A stretch of DNA of 64,000 nucleotides from Mesorhizobium loti (GCF_013170705.1 NZ_CP033334.1:4441501-4505500); one strand, 5' to 3'. Counted from the first letter of the stretch, positions 28,520 through 37,430 are shown. Made by a program: numbers and translations. The notes: generated by a model not told the origin, from the sequence alone.

Positions 28520-28772
28520 GGCCTGTCTCCGTCGTTCCTCGGAAGGGTCCCTCAAAAATGATGTCCGAAGACCCACGATAACATACGCTTGGCGATGCAT
28601 CCCGGTTTCACCGATTGCGAATATTCGCCACCGGAATGTCATGCCGGTTGCGGGACCGCGCGAGGCCGTGGCCAGTGCTCGTGTCGGCCAAGTACGGATT
28701 CCAATGCTTGAAAGGCCGCCTCCAGTCTGCCAGAAGGGCCGCTTGGACTTGGACGTTTAGCGGGACGAAGCC

Positions 28773-29009
28773 ATGAAGGCGTTTTTCGTGCAGATCAAAT
28801 GCGAGCTGGGCAAATCCTATGAGGTTGCCAGCGCGCTTGCCGATGCCGAGATCGCCTCGGAGATTTACTCCACTGCCGGCAACTATGATCTGCTCGCCAA
28901 ATTCTATGTCGACGATGAGGAAGATGTCGGCCACTTCGTCAACGAGAAGGTGCAGATTCTCCCCGGCATCAAGGACACGTTCACGGTCGTCACGTTTCGT
29001 GCCTTCTAG
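28773..29009 (+). CDS. stand-alone Lrp/AsnC ligand-binding (RAM) domain protein
   Basis: 78 residues covering just the alpha-beta ferredoxin-like effector domain: MKAFFVQIKCELGKSYEVAS, then IYSTAGNYDLLAKFYVDDEE and FVNEKVQILPGI. There is no DNA-binding helix-turn-helix, which full Lrp proteins carry in front of this domain. Such proteins may bind amino acids or modulate full-length Lrp regulators by mixed assembly. It lies upstream of the ATP-grasp operon on the same strand but about 170 nt away. Confidence 0.85.
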   Translation: MKAFFVQIKCELGKSYEVASALADAEIASEIYSTAGNYDLLAKFYVDDEEDVGHFVNEKVQILPGIKDTFTVVTFRAF

Positions 29010-29179
29010 CCGGGAATGTATTTGCCCGGGCGCGAGGCAAAGCCTGATCAAGGCCGTATTTCAGCTGCCTCAATTTTAGGCAGGCGCGACATACTGATCG
29101 CCCGGACCTCCCAAATCACCGATTGCGCTTGATTTTCTCCGGCGACGCCAGTGAAATGGCGTCACAGGGGAGTATGCGA

Positions 29180-30592
29180 TTGGCAGCGTTCGATGAAATG
29201 CTTCCGGAAGTCTCCGGATTGAGAAGACCGTATTCGGCTTATGATCGCTGGCTGAAGGAGCAGGATCCGGCCAGGCTTACCGAGAAGATGCAGGACGCCG
29301 AACGCGTCTTCCGCAAAACCGGAATCACCTTTGCCGTCTACGGCGAGCAAGAGGCGTCCGAGAGACTTATTCCCTTCGACATCGTTCCGCGCATCATTTC
29401 GGGCAATGAGTGGCGACGCCTGACGCAAGGCATCGAGCAGCGCGTGCAGGCGCTGAACGCCTTCCTCGACGACATATACCATCGCCAGGAGATCCTGCGC
29501 GCTGGCCGTGTCCCCAGGGACCTCATCGCCAGGAACGAGGCTTTCCTGCCGGAGATGATCGGGGTGCGGCCGCCGGCCGGCGTCTACACCCATATCATCG
29601 GCGTCGATATCGTGCGCATCAGCGAGGACGAATTCTACGTGCTGGAGGACAATGCACGCACGCCGTCGGGTGTCTCCTACATGCTGGAGAACCGCGAGAC
29701 GATGATGCAGCTGTTCCCAGAGCTGTTCCAGAAGATCAAGGTGCGGCCGGTCGAGAACTACCCGCAGCTGCTGCGCCAGTCGCTGGCGGCGGTGCGGCCG
29801 CAGAGCACCAAGGGCGCGCCGACCATCGCGGTGCTGACACCAGGCAGTTTCAACTCGGCCTATTTCGAGCACGCCTTCCTTGCCGACCAGATGGGCGTGC
29901 AACTGGTCGAGGGGCAGGATCTGCGCGTCGTCGACGGCCATGTCGCGATGCGCACGACCGAGGGCTACAAGCAGATCGACGTGCTTTACCGCCGCGTCGA
30001 CGATTCCTTCCTCGACCCGCTGACCTTTCGGCCGGATTCGGCCCTCGGCATACCGGGCATCATGGATGTCTACCGCGCCGGCAACATCACCATTGCGAAT
30101 GCGCCGGGCACCGGTATCGCCGACGACAAGGCGATCTATTCCTACATGCCCGAGATCGTCGAATTCTACACAGGCCGCAAGGCGATCCTCGGCAACATCC
30201 CGACGTGGCGCTGTTCCGAGCCGGACAGCCTGAAATATGTGCTCGAGCACATCCATGAGCTGGTGATCAAGGAAGTGCACGGGTCGGGCGGCTACGGCAT
30301 GCTGGTCGGCCCGGCGGCGACCAAGAAGGAATGCGAGGCGTTCGCCAAGAAACTGGCCGCGAAGCCTTCGAACTATATCGCCCAGCCGACACTGGCGCTG
30401 TCGACCTGCCCGATCCTGACCGACAAGGGGCTGGCACCGCGCCACGTCGATCTCAGGCCCTACGTGCTGGTTTCCGACCGCATCCAGATCGTGCCCGGTG
30501 GCCTGACGCGCGTGGCGTTGAAGGAAGGCTCGCTGGTGGTCAATTCCTCGCAGGGCGGCGGAACGAAAGATACCTGGGTGTTGGATGACTGA
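29180..30592 (+). CDS. circularly permuted type-2 ATP-grasp protein (COG2308/DUF404-407)
   Basis: 470 residues from TTG (MAAFDEMLPEVSGLRR), which lies 7 nt after GGGGAG; an ATG two codons earlier is only 1 nt from that site, and a further ATG lies at 29156. Motifs: RRPYSAYDRWL, FPELFQKIKVRPVENYPQLL, HGSGGYGMLVGP and NYIAQPTLALSTCP with a closing DLRPYVLVSDRIQIVPGGLTR. ATP-grasp enzymes ligate a carboxylate to an amine. First gene of a unit with alpha-E, transglutaminase and Anbu genes. Substrate unknown. Confidence 0.9.
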   Translation: MAAFDEMLPEVSGLRRPYSAYDRWLKEQDPARLTEKMQDAERVFRKTGITFAVYGEQEASERLIPFDIVPRIISGNEWRRLTQGIEQRVQALNAFLDDIYHRQEILRAGRVPRDLIARNEAFLPEMIGVRPPAGVYTHIIGVDIVRISEDEFYVLEDNARTPSGVSYMLENRETMMQLFPELFQKIKVRPVENYPQLLRQSLAAVRPQSTKGAPTIAVLTPGSFNSAYFEHAFLADQMGVQLVEGQDLRVVDGHVAMRTTEGYKQIDVLYRRVDDSFLDPLTFRPDSALGIPGIMDVYRAGNITIANAPGTGIADDKAIYSYMPEIVEFYTGRKAILGNIPTWRCSEPDSLKYVLEHIHELVIKEVHGSGGYGMLVGPAATKKECEAFAKKLAAKPSNYIAQPTLALSTCPILTDKGLAPRHVDLRPYVLVSDRIQIVPGGLTRVALKEGSLVVNSSQGGGTKDTWVLDD

Positions 30593-30701
30593 GTGAGTAG
30601 GGAATAGTCAGTAGGCAGTAGTGAAATTAAGGGGACGGGAAATGCCATATTCCATTGAGATTCAATCGCTTACTATTCCCTACTCACGATTCCCTACTCA
30701 C
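30593..30701 (+). repeat. 15-bp inverted repeat with extra direct copy, inside the ATP-grasp operon
   Basis: Directly after the ATP-grasp stop, GTGAGTAGGGAATAG (30593–30607) is perfectly mirrored by CTATTCCCTACTCAC (30673–30687). A second partial copy, ATTCCCTACTCAC, follows at 30689–30701. The 65-nt loop is AT-richer than the genome. It can fold as a long stem in the mRNA between the first two genes of the operon. The TACTCCC/TACTCAC-type short sequence may be a scattered micro-repeat. Confidence 0.6.
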
Positions 30702-30719
30702 TAGCCCGAAGGGCCTCAC

Positions 30720-31661
30720 ATGCTTTTAGGCCGGACCGCCAACGGGCTCTACTGGATGAACCGCTACATAGAGCGGGCCGAAAACATGGCGCGGCTGGTC
30801 GATGCCGGGCTGCGCATGGCGCTGACGCGCACGCAAAGCGCGTCGGAGGAATGGAATTCGGTGCTGCTCAGCGCCGGCTCCGACGTCGCCTTCCAGCAGA
30901 AGTATTCTGACTATACGGCGGCCGATGTCGCCGATTTCCTGCTGCGCGACACCTCGAACCCGTCGAGCACGATGTCGTCGATCGAGACGGCCCGCAACAA
31001 TGCCCGCATGGTGCGCACCGCGCTGACGCGCGAGACCTGGGAAAGCATCAACGAAGCCTGGATGTCACTGAAGCGGATGCTGGCCAGGCCGATCGACGAG
31101 CGCGACCTGCCAAGCGTCCTCGACGCGATCAAACGCGAGACGGCGCTGATCCGCGGCTCGTTCTACGGCACCATGCTGCGCAACGAGATCTTCGATTTCT
31201 CGCAACTCGGCACCTATGTCGAGCGCGCCGACAACACGGCACGCATCCTCGATGTGAAATATTACGTGCTGTTGCCGTCGATCTCCTGGGTCGGCTCGAC
31301 GCTCGACAACTATCAGTGGGAATCGATCCTGCGCTCGGTGTCGGCGCATCGCTCCTATCGCTGGGTCTACGACGCCGACTACAAGCCGACCAATATCGCC
31401 GACTACCTGATCCTCAACGTACGCATGCCGCGTTCGCTGACTTTCTGCTACCGCTTCCTGTCTGAACATCTGAAGTTCCTCGGCGACGATTACGGCGAGC
31501 GTCACGCCTGCCACGCAACGGCGGAGAAGACGCAGACCATGCTGAGGGCAGGGTCGATCAAGGACATTTTTGATGCCGGCCTGCATGAGTTCCTGGCCAA
31601 CTTCATTCGCGACAATACCAGGCTCGGCGACGAGATCGCGCAGGATTACCGGTTTTATTGA
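30720..31661 (+). CDS. alpha-E domain protein (COG2307/DUF403)
   Basis: 313 residues, all-helical. Characteristic start MLLGRTANGLYWMNRYIERAENMARLVDAG, then EEWNSVL and RADNTARILDVKYYVLLPS, with many Arg/Glu/Tyr positions. This family almost always accompanies the COG2308 ATP-grasp protein, from which it may be a partner or regulator of the ligase reaction. No catalytic residues are established. It lies between the ATP-grasp and transglutaminase genes, 7 nt ahead of the latter. Confidence 0.9.
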   Translation: MLLGRTANGLYWMNRYIERAENMARLVDAGLRMALTRTQSASEEWNSVLLSAGSDVAFQQKYSDYTAADVADFLLRDTSNPSSTMSSIETARNNARMVRTALTRETWESINEAWMSLKRMLARPIDERDLPSVLDAIKRETALIRGSFYGTMLRNEIFDFSQLGTYVERADNTARILDVKYYVLLPSISWVGSTLDNYQWESILRSVSAHRSYRWVYDADYKPTNIADYLILNVRMPRSLTFCYRFLSEHLKFLGDDYGERHACHATAEKTQTMLRAGSIKDIFDAGLHEFLANFIRDNTRLGDEIAQDYRFY

Positions 31662-31668
31662 GGAAGCC

Positions 31669-32460
31669 ATGAGGCTCAAGATCACGCACCGGACCGAATA
31701 CCGTTACGACGCGCCGGTGCAATATCTGCTGCAGCGGCTGCGGCTGCTTCCGGTGAGCGGGCAGACACAGACGGTCCTGTCATGGGCGCTGAAGGTCGAG
31801 GGCGCGCGCGAGGAAGTGCGATTTACCGACCACTATGGCAACGATACCCGACTGCTGAGCGTCGAGGGTGACCATGACTTCATCACGGTCGAGGCGTCTG
31901 GCGAGGTGGTGACGCGCGACACGTCAGGCGTTAGCGGGCCGCATCACGGCTTCGCGCCGCTGTGGTTGTTTGCCCAGGAGACACCGCTGACCACCATAGG
32001 CGGTGGCATTCGCGATCTTGCCGAAGCGGTCGGCGCGGGCACCGATATCGAGAGGCTGCATCGGCTGATGGCAATGATCGGCGAGCGCGTCGCCTACACG
32101 CCCGGCACCACCAATGCGACGACACCGGCTGAAGAGGCGCTGGCGCTGAAAACCGGGGTTTGCCAGGACCACAGCCATATCTTTGCCGCCACCGCGCGCG
32201 CCATGGGTTTTCCCTCGCGCTACATCAGCGGATATCTGATGATGGATGCCGTCGAACAAGCGGCAAGCCATGCCTGGGCCGAAGCGCATGTCCCGGGCCT
32301 CGGCTGGGTCGCCTTCGACCCCGCCAACGGTATTTCTCCCGATGAACGCTATGTGAAGGTGGCCACCGGCCGCGACTATCGCGATGCCTCGCCGGTATCG
32401 GGAATTCGGCTGGGGCAGGCGGAAGAACAGCTTGCGGTCACCGTCACGGTGGAGCAGTAA
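31669..32460 (+). CDS. transglutaminase-like cysteine protease/transferase
   Basis: 263 residues from ATG behind TTGAGGAAG. An N-terminal beta domain (MRLKITHRTEYRYDAPVQYL) precedes the transglutaminase core with a visible triad: Cys165 in TGVCQDHSH, His201 in ASHAWAEAH, Asp217 in AFDPAN. Bacterial members of this kind hydrolyse or transfer amide bonds. In this operon it may remove or process the product of the ATP-grasp ligase (inference). Cytoplasmic; no signal peptide. Confidence 0.9.
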   Translation: MRLKITHRTEYRYDAPVQYLLQRLRLLPVSGQTQTVLSWALKVEGAREEVRFTDHYGNDTRLLSVEGDHDFITVEASGEVVTRDTSGVSGPHHGFAPLWLFAQETPLTTIGGGIRDLAEAVGAGTDIERLHRLMAMIGERVAYTPGTTNATTPAEEALALKTGVCQDHSHIFAATARAMGFPSRYISGYLMMDAVEQAASHAWAEAHVPGLGWVAFDPANGISPDERYVKVATGRDYRDASPVSGIRLGQAEEQLAVTVTVEQ

Positions 32461-32492
32461 TCCCGCAAGGATTAGTGCCAAGAAGAGATTCC

Positions 32493-33224
32493 ATGACCTA
32501 TTGCGTCGGCCTGAAGATCGATCGCGGGCTCGTGTTCATGTCGGACACGCGCACCAATGCCGGCATGGATTCGATCTCGACCTTCAAGAAGATGCATGTC
32601 TGGGAGCAGCCCGGCGAACGCGTCATCGTGCTTATGTCGGCCGGCAATCTGGCGACGACACAGGCCGTGGTCAGCCTGCTCGACGAACGTACGAAGGCGG
32701 TCGGCGATCGTCACGAGAAGCTCCTGGACACGCCATCCATGTACCAGGCGGTGCGGCTGGTCGGCGACACGGTCAAGGAGGTGATCGCGCATTCCTCGCC
32801 CGCCGGCGAGAAGGCCGATTCCTATTTCAATGCCTCCTTCATCCTTGGCGGACAGATCAAGGGCAGTCCGCCGCGGCTGTTCATGATCTATCCCGAGGGC
32901 AATTTCATCGAGTCGACCGACGACACGCCGTTCTTTCAGATCGGCGAGACCAAATACGGCAAGCCGATCATCATTCGCGCCTATGAGCGGACCATGAGCC
33001 TGGCCGAGACGGTGAAGCTGCTCCTGGTGTCGTTCGATTCGACGCTGAAATCGAACCTGTCGGTTGGCTTGCCGCTCGACCTTCTGTTCCTTGAGAAGGA
33101 TACTTTCAAGGTTGGCCTGAAGAAGCGGATCGGTCAGGACGACCAGTATTACCGCACGATCTCCGATGGCTGGTCGAATGCATTGAAGACGGCTTTTGCC
33201 AGCCTGCCGGATTTCCCGGGATAA
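32493..33224 (+). CDS. Anbu-type proteasome-like peptidase (COG3484)
   Basis: 243 residues from ATG (MTYCVGLKIDRGLVF). Thr2 becomes the N-terminal nucleophile after Met removal; Asp18 in MSDTRTNAG and a lysine in STFKKMHVW complete the proteasome-type active site. Anbu belongs to the Ntn-hydrolase superfamily with HslV and the 20S beta subunit and is thought to form open ring or helical assemblies. No unfoldase gene is beside it. It ends the ATP-grasp/alpha-E/transglutaminase set, 32 nt after the transglutaminase gene. Confidence 0.9.
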   Translation: MTYCVGLKIDRGLVFMSDTRTNAGMDSISTFKKMHVWEQPGERVIVLMSAGNLATTQAVVSLLDERTKAVGDRHEKLLDTPSMYQAVRLVGDTVKEVIAHSSPAGEKADSYFNASFILGGQIKGSPPRLFMIYPEGNFIESTDDTPFFQIGETKYGKPIIIRAYERTMSLAETVKLLLVSFDSTLKSNLSVGLPLDLLFLEKDTFKVGLKKRIGQDDQYYRTISDGWSNALKTAFASLPDFPG

Positions 33225-33325
33225 TGCATGTCGCCCAAAGCGACCCCGGTTCTAGGCGAACGACATGCATGAAAACAAGGACCCAAAGCGCATCGCCGTC
33301 GATCCGATCAAATGCAATGCGCTTC
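33224..33325. repeat. rhizobial palindromic intergenic repeat
   Basis: Perfect 10-bp inverted ends ATGCATGTCG (33224–33233) and CGACATGCAT (33261–33270), followed by GAAAACAAGGACCCAAAGCGCATCG. The CGACATGCATaAAAACAAaGACC…AAAGCGCrTCG sequence is, as far as I recall, a frequent intergenic element in Mesorhizobium. It starts on the last base of the Anbu stop and may also act as its terminator. Confidence 0.65.
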
Positions 33326-33428
33326 AGGGCGCGGCAGGCGACAGCTGTTGCATCTTTTGCATGTTAACTAGCGTGGAATCGAGAGCCGGACCAAGGTGCC
33401 GGATTTGCGATCATGTCGGGAGGACAGG

Positions 33429-34850
33429 ATGAACACCAACGAGTTCCGGCAATGGTCGCAGCGTGCCGCCGACTGGGGTGCCGACTATCGCAATTCATTG
33501 CGCGAGCGGCCGGTGCGGCCGCCGGTCGATCCAGGCGACATTTTCAGGAGCATCGAAGCCACTCCGCCCGAAGACGCCGAACCGATGGACAGGATCTTCG
33601 CCGACTTCGAGGAGAAGATCGTGCCGGGGATGACGCATTGGCAGCATCCGCGCTTCTTCGCCTATTTCCCGGCCAACGCGGCGCCGGTCTCGGTGGTGGC
33701 CGAGTATCTGGTGTCGGCAATGGCCGCGCAATGCATGCTTTGGCAGACGTCGCCGGCCGCGACCGAACTCGAAACACGCACCGTGGACTGGATGCGCCAG
33801 GCGCTCGGCCTGCCCGAAGGGTTCTCCGGCGTGATCCAGGATTCAGCCTCGTCGGCGACACTCAATGCCGTGCTGACCATGCGCGAGCGGGCGCTGGATT
33901 GGCAAGGCAACCGACAGGGCCTGGCCGGGCAGGCACGGCTGCGCGTCTATTCCTCGGATCAGGTGCACACTTCGATCGACCGCGCGATATGGGTTTCGGG
34001 CATCGGCGAGGACAATTTGGTGCGCATTCCTGTCAGCGGCCGTTTCCGCTCCATGGATACAGCGGCTCTGGAAGCGGCAATTGTCGCTGATCGTGCGGCC
34101 GGAATGCTGCCCGCCGGCATCATAGGCAGCGTCGGTGGAACCAGCATCGGCGGCACGGACGATATCGCCGCGATCGCCGGTGTGGCGCGCCGGCATGGGC
34201 TCTATCTGCATGTCGATGCCGCCTGGGCCGGGTCGGCAATGATCTGCCCGGAGTATCGCCATTTCTGGGCCGGAGCCGAACACGCGGATTCTGTCGTCTT
34301 CAACCCGCACAAATGGCTTGGCGCACAGTTTGACTGCTCCATCCAGTTCTTGCGACAGCCGGAAGACTTGGTGCGTACGCTGGCGATCAAGCCCGAATTC
34401 CTCAAGACGCACGGACGTGACGGCATCATCAACTATTCCGAATGGTCGGTGCCGCTCGGCCGGCGCTTCCGCGCCTTGAAATTGTGGTTCCTGCTGCGCG
34501 CCCACGGGCTGCAAAACCTGCGCGCCATGATCCGCAACCATGTCGCGTGGAGCGAGGGGCTTGCCGCACGGCTGGCGGGAGAGCCGGATTTCGAGATCGT
34601 CAGCGAACCGATGCTGTCGCTGTTTTCGTTCCGGCACAAAACGACTTCAAGCGCTGATGCCGACGAGCATAATCTGCGGCTGGTCAATGCGATCAACGAT
34701 GACGGCCGTATCTACCTGACGCAGACGAGGGTCGACGGCCAGGTGGCAATACGGTTCCAGGTCGGCCAATTCGAAACGACCGCTGGTGACGTCGACGCGG
34801 CTTTTGCCGTCATCACCGAAATCGCGAGGAATAGCGCGATCCAGCCTTGA
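33429..34850 (+). CDS. PLP-dependent aromatic amino acid / group II decarboxylase
   Basis: 473 residues from ATG, with GGGAGG 5 nt upstream. The cofactor lysine is Lys295 in NPHKW, preceded by HVDAAWAGSAMICPEYRH and SVGGTSIGGTDDI; the N-terminal VDPGDIFRSIEATPPEDAEP and HPRFFAYFPANAAPVSVVAE are typical of aromatic-L-amino-acid (tryptophan/tyrosine/DOPA) decarboxylases. The product would be an amine such as tyramine, tryptamine or phenethylamine. No transporter or oxidase partner is beside it. The exact substrate cannot be told. Confidence 0.88.
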   Translation: MNTNEFRQWSQRAADWGADYRNSLRERPVRPPVDPGDIFRSIEATPPEDAEPMDRIFADFEEKIVPGMTHWQHPRFFAYFPANAAPVSVVAEYLVSAMAAQCMLWQTSPAATELETRTVDWMRQALGLPEGFSGVIQDSASSATLNAVLTMRERALDWQGNRQGLAGQARLRVYSSDQVHTSIDRAIWVSGIGEDNLVRIPVSGRFRSMDTAALEAAIVADRAAGMLPAGIIGSVGGTSIGGTDDIAAIAGVARRHGLYLHVDAAWAGSAMICPEYRHFWAGAEHADSVVFNPHKWLGAQFDCSIQFLRQPEDLVRTLAIKPEFLKTHGRDGIINYSEWSVPLGRRFRALKLWFLLRAHGLQNLRAMIRNHVAWSEGLAARLAGEPDFEIVSEPMLSLFSFRHKTTSSADADEHNLRLVNAINDDGRIYLTQTRVDGQVAIRFQVGQFETTAGDVDAAFAVITEIARNSAIQP

Positions 34851-34926
34851 TGGCGTTGCGTTTCGGCTTTGCCTTGGCGATCAGGTGATTTCTGTTAGCC
34901 GGCTTATGCCTTTTCATGGCTTTCGC

Positions 34927-34953
34927 TTTCGTTTATAGACAAGAAAAACGAAA
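34927..34953 (+). promoter_or_regulatory. inverted repeat upstream of glpR, possible GlpR operator
   Basis: TTTCGTTT at 34927–34934 and AAACGAAA at 34946–34953 are perfect inverted halves separated by 11 nt, ending 15 nt before the glpR ATG. The TTCG core matches the half-site core of DeoR-family GlpR operators. It suggests autoregulation. Confidence 0.5.
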
Positions 34954-34968
34954 ACGGGAGCTTGCCTT

Positions 34969-35736
34969 ATGTATCTGTCTCCGCGCCATGCCGAGATCAT
35001 CCAAATGGCCAAGGACCATGGCCGTGTGCTGGTCGACGACCTGGCCACTCATTTCAATGTGACGCCGCAGACCATTCGCAAGGATCTCAACGATCTATGC
35101 GACCAGCGGCTGCTTTCGCGCATCCATGGCGGCGCCTTGTTCCCTTCCGGGATCGAGAACATGGAGTATGAGGCGAGGCGCAAGATCGCGGCGGACGAGA
35201 AGGAAGCGATCGGCCGCGCTGCGGCAAGGCTGATTCCCGACAATGCCTCGCTGTTCATCAATATCGGAACCACGACGGAGGCGGTCAGCAAGGCGTTGCT
35301 TGATCACAGCGGCCTCATGGTCATCACCAATAACATCAATGTTGCCAACAGGATGCGCGTATATCCTTCGATCGAGGTGGTGATCGCCGGCGGTGTGGTG
35401 CGCGGCTCGGACGGCGGCGTCGTCGGCGAAGCCGCGGTCGATTTCATCCGGCAGTTCAAGGTCGACTACGCCGTCATCGGCGCTTCGGCCATCGACCACG
35501 ACGGCGCCTTGCTCGATTTCGATTTTCGCGAGGTAAAGGTGGCGCAGGCGATCATTGCGAATGCCAGGCACGTCATCCTGGTCTCCGACCAGACCAAGTT
35601 CGAGCGCACCGCGCCGGTGCGTATCGGCCACCTGTCACAGGTCAACACCTTCATCACCGACCGTTGCGACATCGCATCGGTACGCAAGATCTGCCAGGAG
35701 GCGGAAGTTCAACTGATCGAGACGTCGCTTGGCTGA
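34969..35736 (+). CDS. glpR: DeoR-family glycerol regulator GlpR
   Basis: 255 residues from ATG behind GGGAG. The N-terminal helix-turn-helix has the family pattern (LSPRHAEIIQMAKDHGRVLV, then THFNVTPQTIRKDLNDL and RIHGGALFPSG). The sugar-isomerase-like sensor domain follows (SLFINIGTTTEAVSKALLDH, GGVVRGSDGGVVGEAAVDFI). It likely represses glpD–glpK and is relieved by glycerol 3-phosphate. It sits immediately upstream of the operon on the same strand. Confidence 0.88.
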   Translation: MYLSPRHAEIIQMAKDHGRVLVDDLATHFNVTPQTIRKDLNDLCDQRLLSRIHGGALFPSGIENMEYEARRKIAADEKEAIGRAAARLIPDNASLFINIGTTTEAVSKALLDHSGLMVITNNINVANRMRVYPSIEVVIAGGVVRGSDGGVVGEAAVDFIRQFKVDYAVIGASAIDHDGALLDFDFREVKVAQAIIANARHVILVSDQTKFERTAPVRIGHLSQVNTFITDRCDIASVRKICQEAEVQLIETSLG

Positions 35737-35768
35737 GGCTGATCACGGCCGCCTCACGATGTCGTGAT

Positions 35769-35800
35769 ATTTCGTTTGACATTCGTTATCAGTTCGAAAT
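35769..35800 (+). promoter_or_regulatory. phased TTCG repeats upstream of glpD, likely GlpR operator
   Basis: Three TTCG cores begin at 35771, 35782 and 35793, exactly 11 bp apart, in ATTTCGTTTGACATTCGTT followed by ATCAGTTCGAAAT. The first shares TTTCGTTT with the repeat upstream of glpR. The spacing of one helical turn suits cooperative binding of a DeoR-type repressor. Confidence 0.55.
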
Positions 35801-35862
35801 AATTCCGCCACGGTTTCGCAAAAGACCAAAAATGGTGCAATGCGAAATCGTGGAGGCTTTAA

Positions 35863-37389
35863 GTGGACACAACTTCAGTCCGGGATATTTTCGTAATCGG
35901 CGGCGGCATCAATGGCTGCGGTATAGCCCGCGATGCCGTGGGGCGCGGGTTTTCGGTTTTTCTCGCCGAGATGAACGACCTCGCCTCCGGAACCTCCTCC
36001 GGTTCGACCAAGCTGATCCATGGCGGCCTGCGTTACCTCGAATTCTACGAATTCCGCCTGGTGCGCGAGGCGCTGATGGAGCGTGAGGTTCTGTGGAAGA
36101 ACGCGCCGCACATCATCTGGCCGATGCGCTTCGTGCTGCCGTATGCCAAGGGCCTGCGCCCCGCCTGGCTGATCCGGCTCGGCCTGTTCCTCTACGACCA
36201 CATTGGCGGCCGCAAATTGCTGCCGGCGACCAGGACGCTCGACATGGCGAGCGACCCGGCGGGAAAGCCTTTGAAGCCGCTGTTCAAAAAGGCCTTCGAA
36301 TATTCCGACGGCTGGGTGAACGATGCGCGCCTGGTGGCGCTCAACGCACGCGATGCCGCTGATCGCGGCGCGACGATTCGAACCCGTACGAAGGTTGTCG
36401 GCGCGCACCGCGAAGACGGCCTTTGGACAATCAAGATCGAGAATCTGCAGAACGGCGAGGCCGAGGAGGTCAAGGCCCGGCTGCTGGTCAATGCCGCCGG
36501 ACCATGGGTCGATCATGTGCTTTCCGGCGTCGTCGGCCTGAACGATGTGCACAATGTCCGTCTCGTGCAGGGCAGCCATATCGTCATCGCCAAGAAATTC
36601 GACGATCCGCGCGCCTATTTCTTCCAGAACAAGGATGGGCGGATCATCTTCGCCATCCCCTACGAGGAAGAGTTCACGCTGATCGGCACCACGGACCAGG
36701 ATTATCCCGGCGATCCCCACGACGTGAAGATCAGCGATACCGAGATCGATTATCTCTGCGCCGCGGCCAGCGAGTATTTCGCGCAACCCGTCAAGCGTTC
36801 GGACATTGTCTGGACCTATTCGGCGGTGCGTCCGCTCTATGATGACGGCGCTTCCAAGGCGCAGGAAGCAACGCGCGACTACGTGCTGAAGGCCGAGGGC
36901 GGCGAGGGCGAAGCGCCGATCGTCAATGCTTTCGGCGGCAAGATCACGACCTACCGCCGGCTGTCGGAATCGATGCTGGAGAAGATCGAGGGTTTTCTCG
37001 GCAAGCGCGGCAAGCCGTGGACGTCGGACGCGCCGCTGCCGGGCGGCGATTTCCCGGCGACCGGTTTCGATGCGCAGGTTGCCAAGCTGAAGGCTGCCTA
37101 TCCGTTCCTCGATGCGCGCCTCGCCCGGCGGCTGACGCGGCTCTACGGGACGCGCGCTCAGGTTCTGCTCGGACTTGCCAAGTCAAACGCCGAGCTCGGC
37201 CGCAATTTCGGTGGCGACCTCTACGAGGCCGAGGTTCGCTATCTCGTTGAAAACGAATGGGCCATCACCGCAGAGGACGTGCTTTGGCGCCGGACCAAGC
37301 GCGGCCTGCATCTCGCCCGCGAGCAGGTCGCAGCCCTCGATGAATTCATGCGCGGCATAAGCCGCCGGCATGTCGTGGCCGCTGAATGA
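35863..37389 (+). CDS. glpD: glycerol-3-phosphate dehydrogenase
   Basis: 508 residues from a GTG start, 6 nt after GGAGG. The FAD-binding motif GGGINGCGIARDA is near the N-terminus, followed by LASGTSSGSTKLIHGGLRYL, the hallmark of aerobic GlpD. It oxidises glycerol 3-phosphate to dihydroxyacetone phosphate on the inner membrane face and passes electrons to quinone. First structural gene of the glycerol operon, in the order known as glpDSTPQUV in Rhizobium leguminosarum. Confidence 0.95.
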   Translation: MDTTSVRDIFVIGGGINGCGIARDAVGRGFSVFLAEMNDLASGTSSGSTKLIHGGLRYLEFYEFRLVREALMEREVLWKNAPHIIWPMRFVLPYAKGLRPAWLIRLGLFLYDHIGGRKLLPATRTLDMASDPAGKPLKPLFKKAFEYSDGWVNDARLVALNARDAADRGATIRTRTKVVGAHREDGLWTIKIENLQNGEAEEVKARLLVNAAGPWVDHVLSGVVGLNDVHNVRLVQGSHIVIAKKFDDPRAYFFQNKDGRIIFAIPYEEEFTLIGTTDQDYPGDPHDVKISDTEIDYLCAAASEYFAQPVKRSDIVWTYSAVRPLYDDGASKAQEATRDYVLKAEGGEGEAPIVNAFGGKITTYRRLSESMLEKIEGFLGKRGKPWTSDAPLPGGDFPATGFDAQVAKLKAAYPFLDARLARRLTRLYGTRAQVLLGLAKSNAELGRNFGGDLYEAEVRYLVENEWAITAEDVLWRRTKRGLHLAREQVAALDEFMRGISRRHVVAAE

Positions 37390-37430
37390 GGAGATTTTGA
37401 GCTGATGCAGAAAGCCTGGGAGGAGGCGTC

